Below are positions 1 to 64,000 of a DNA stretch of 64,000 nt, one piece after another. Origin of the DNA: Macrobrachium rosenbergii. Its lineage: Eukaryota; Arthropoda; Malacostraca; Decapoda; Palaemonidae. The notes under the pieces were generated by a model. That model saw nothing but the letters and a program-made list of their open reading frames with translations, was not told the DNA's origin and did no database searches. Each line of letters opens with the position of its first letter. Position 1 is the stretch's first letter. The stretch lies in the NCBI RefSeq assembly GCF_040412425.1, contig NC_089795.1, forward strand, positions 77,639,663-77,703,662, in the 5' to 3' direction. The position numbers and the translations under genes were made by a program.

Positions 1-1532
1 TTGGAAAAAATACATGTATGACTAGTATTACCTGTAGTGTTTTGTGACTGATACAGAAGTAGAAATTTACATTATGTATGCTTGGGTGATAGTATGCATG
101 AACATACAAATGGGTGTTAAACATTCACATCTAGTGGCATTGGAGTTGATAATAATGATGATGAACATGAATAAAAATTACACTGTTATCCTATCCAAAT
201 CTTATATTTTTTTCCATGCAGTCTATTCTCTCTTCAAATTATGTTCAATTTTCATCAGTAAAAATCTGTCATATGACATACATTAGAAGTGATATACACA
301 TCCTCTGGTATTTGTCAGGGGAATTATTTATAACTATTTTTGTCACTTTCTTTTTGTTCTTAAATGCTACATTAATTTGTAATATCTTTGCAACTGTTAT
401 TATATGGCAGAGTGAGCAGGATTTTTGTTGCATATGTATCTCTGTTATTATCGTAAAAAAATCTTTTTTGTAATTCTTAATGCACTGTCTAATACAATAT
501 CACAAAGTTTTAATTTACTGCCTGTATTCCTAATTGCATTTATTTCATCATCAGTACAGTAATTCAGGGCTACAGATACTAAATGGTCTTGAAAACATGG
601 ATGTGAAAACTGATATCATTGCTTCATTGCTTTGGCCAGGATAAAAATGTACATAGACAGAACTCATTACAGTATTACTTATTGGTAGCAAGCAATCCAA
701 AAAGGGTGGGTAACCATTATATTCCATTTTCATAGTAAACTGTATTGACAGCACCAATCCATTTCATTTTTAAAGAAAGTATTTACATTGTCATTCCTTG
801 CTAAAATACATGTCATCAACATACCTAAACCCTAGTACATTGCATGAAATTATTTTGCTTCATACTGTATTAACAAACAATACCATGTGCAAACTGATCT
901 TAGCTGGAGACACAGGGTTCTCCATAATCAACCTGAATTTCTGAGAATATTCCCAGCTGTACTCAAATTTACTCTCTTTTATACATATTTTAATTCTATT
1001 CAGATGTTCCTAGAACTACTCAAGGAAAACGAAAACATGATAAAAAGATTTTGTGACCTTTCCTCTTTACCATGCTTGCAAGGAAAACAAATTTTCCCAC
1101 TAGTCTGATTATCAGCTCTTTTGGTTCCTCTTCATACAGGTTCGAACAGTATCTTGCTGATATGTTAAAGCCATTGGCTAATACCATTCCTAATGCCAAT
1201 TAAGAGAATAATGTGGAGTTAATAAGTTTGAAAGGTTAATCGTGATTCTTGGCTTGTGAGTTTTTCACACAGTATCATTGTTCACCAAAGTAACTATTGA
1301 TTTGTTATAATGTTTATACTATAGAAAGCAAACATCTGGTTATGCTATTCTCCAAGAACACCTTAATAGCAGTAAGGCGCATCTAAAACTATAGTTTATA
1401 CAGTCCATTAAAAAATACATTTTTTTTATTTCATCCTATGAATTTTTATTTGTGACTGGTAAGTCCTAGATATGTGATATTTAAGAATGAAGCCCATGCA
1501 CTCAACAGGGATCAAATTATTTTCCAAGTTAC
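1..1532. other. Intron sequence downstream of last visible Vps13 exon
   Basis: AT-rich sequence with no open frame resembling the C-terminal PH-like part of Vps13 on the minus strand, and no recognisable mobile element. It is read as part of an intron because exon 1533-1702 ends with a donor and an incomplete codon. Confidence 0.7.

Positions 1533-64000
<62,468 letters not shown>

Overview
The window is a piece of an animal nuclear genome, most likely a decapod crustacean. It is AT-rich, has short coding exons with GT-AG introns of up to 17 kb, long dinucleotide microsatellites, and several repeat families that I recognise from shrimp, crab and crayfish sequence. The decapod assignment rests on remembered repeats, so the genus is not claimed.

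One gene explains all the convincing coding sequence. It lies on the minus strand and runs from beyond position 64000 to below position 1533. It is a Vps13 gene of the VPS13A/VPS13C type, a bridge-like lipid-transfer protein of membrane contact sites. I placed 24 exons whose reading phases join from one to the next, giving about 1,230 codons. They cover the end of the middle region, the Vps13 adaptor-binding (VAB, formerly SHR-BD) domain, and the ATG2_C/DH-like helical region near the C-terminus. The N-terminal chorein domain (above 64000) and the C-terminal PH-like domain (below position 1) are outside the window. One exon (38709-38905) carries two frame breaks about 40 bases apart inside an otherwise conserved stretch; elsewhere the frame is open.

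The rest is intron, and the introns are a store of mobile elements. From low to high coordinate: a 2.2-kb TTAA-flanked element with five internal ~370-bp tandem units (9127-11303); pogo/Tigger-like ends (14.6-15.0 kb); a decayed DIRS-type tyrosine-recombinase retrotransposon on the minus strand (15.07-15.83 kb); AT microsatellites (16.2 and 18.2 kb); a second TTAA-flanked element (19091-19954); an unidentified GC-richer insertion with a nested LINE 3' stub and 14-bp target duplication (28.1-29.3 kb); a complete but non-coding miniature LTR retrotransposon with PBS, PPT and 5-bp target duplication (35963-37345); an inverted-repeat element whose internal segment repeats both of its own ends, the hallmark of DIRS elements (about 39587-42402); a third TTAA-flanked element (43973-44592); SINE-like and LINE debris and a tandem pair of hairpin-rich repeats (45.0-47.2 kb); a CT microsatellite (53.1 kb); and a second DIRS tyrosine-recombinase remnant on the plus strand (60.0-61.45 kb).

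I found no RNA gene, CRISPR array, operon structure or convincing second protein-coding gene. The most notable items are the DIRS-like element with its internal complementary region, the miniature LTR element, the satellite-bearing TTAA element, and the double frame break in an essential-looking Vps13 exon.
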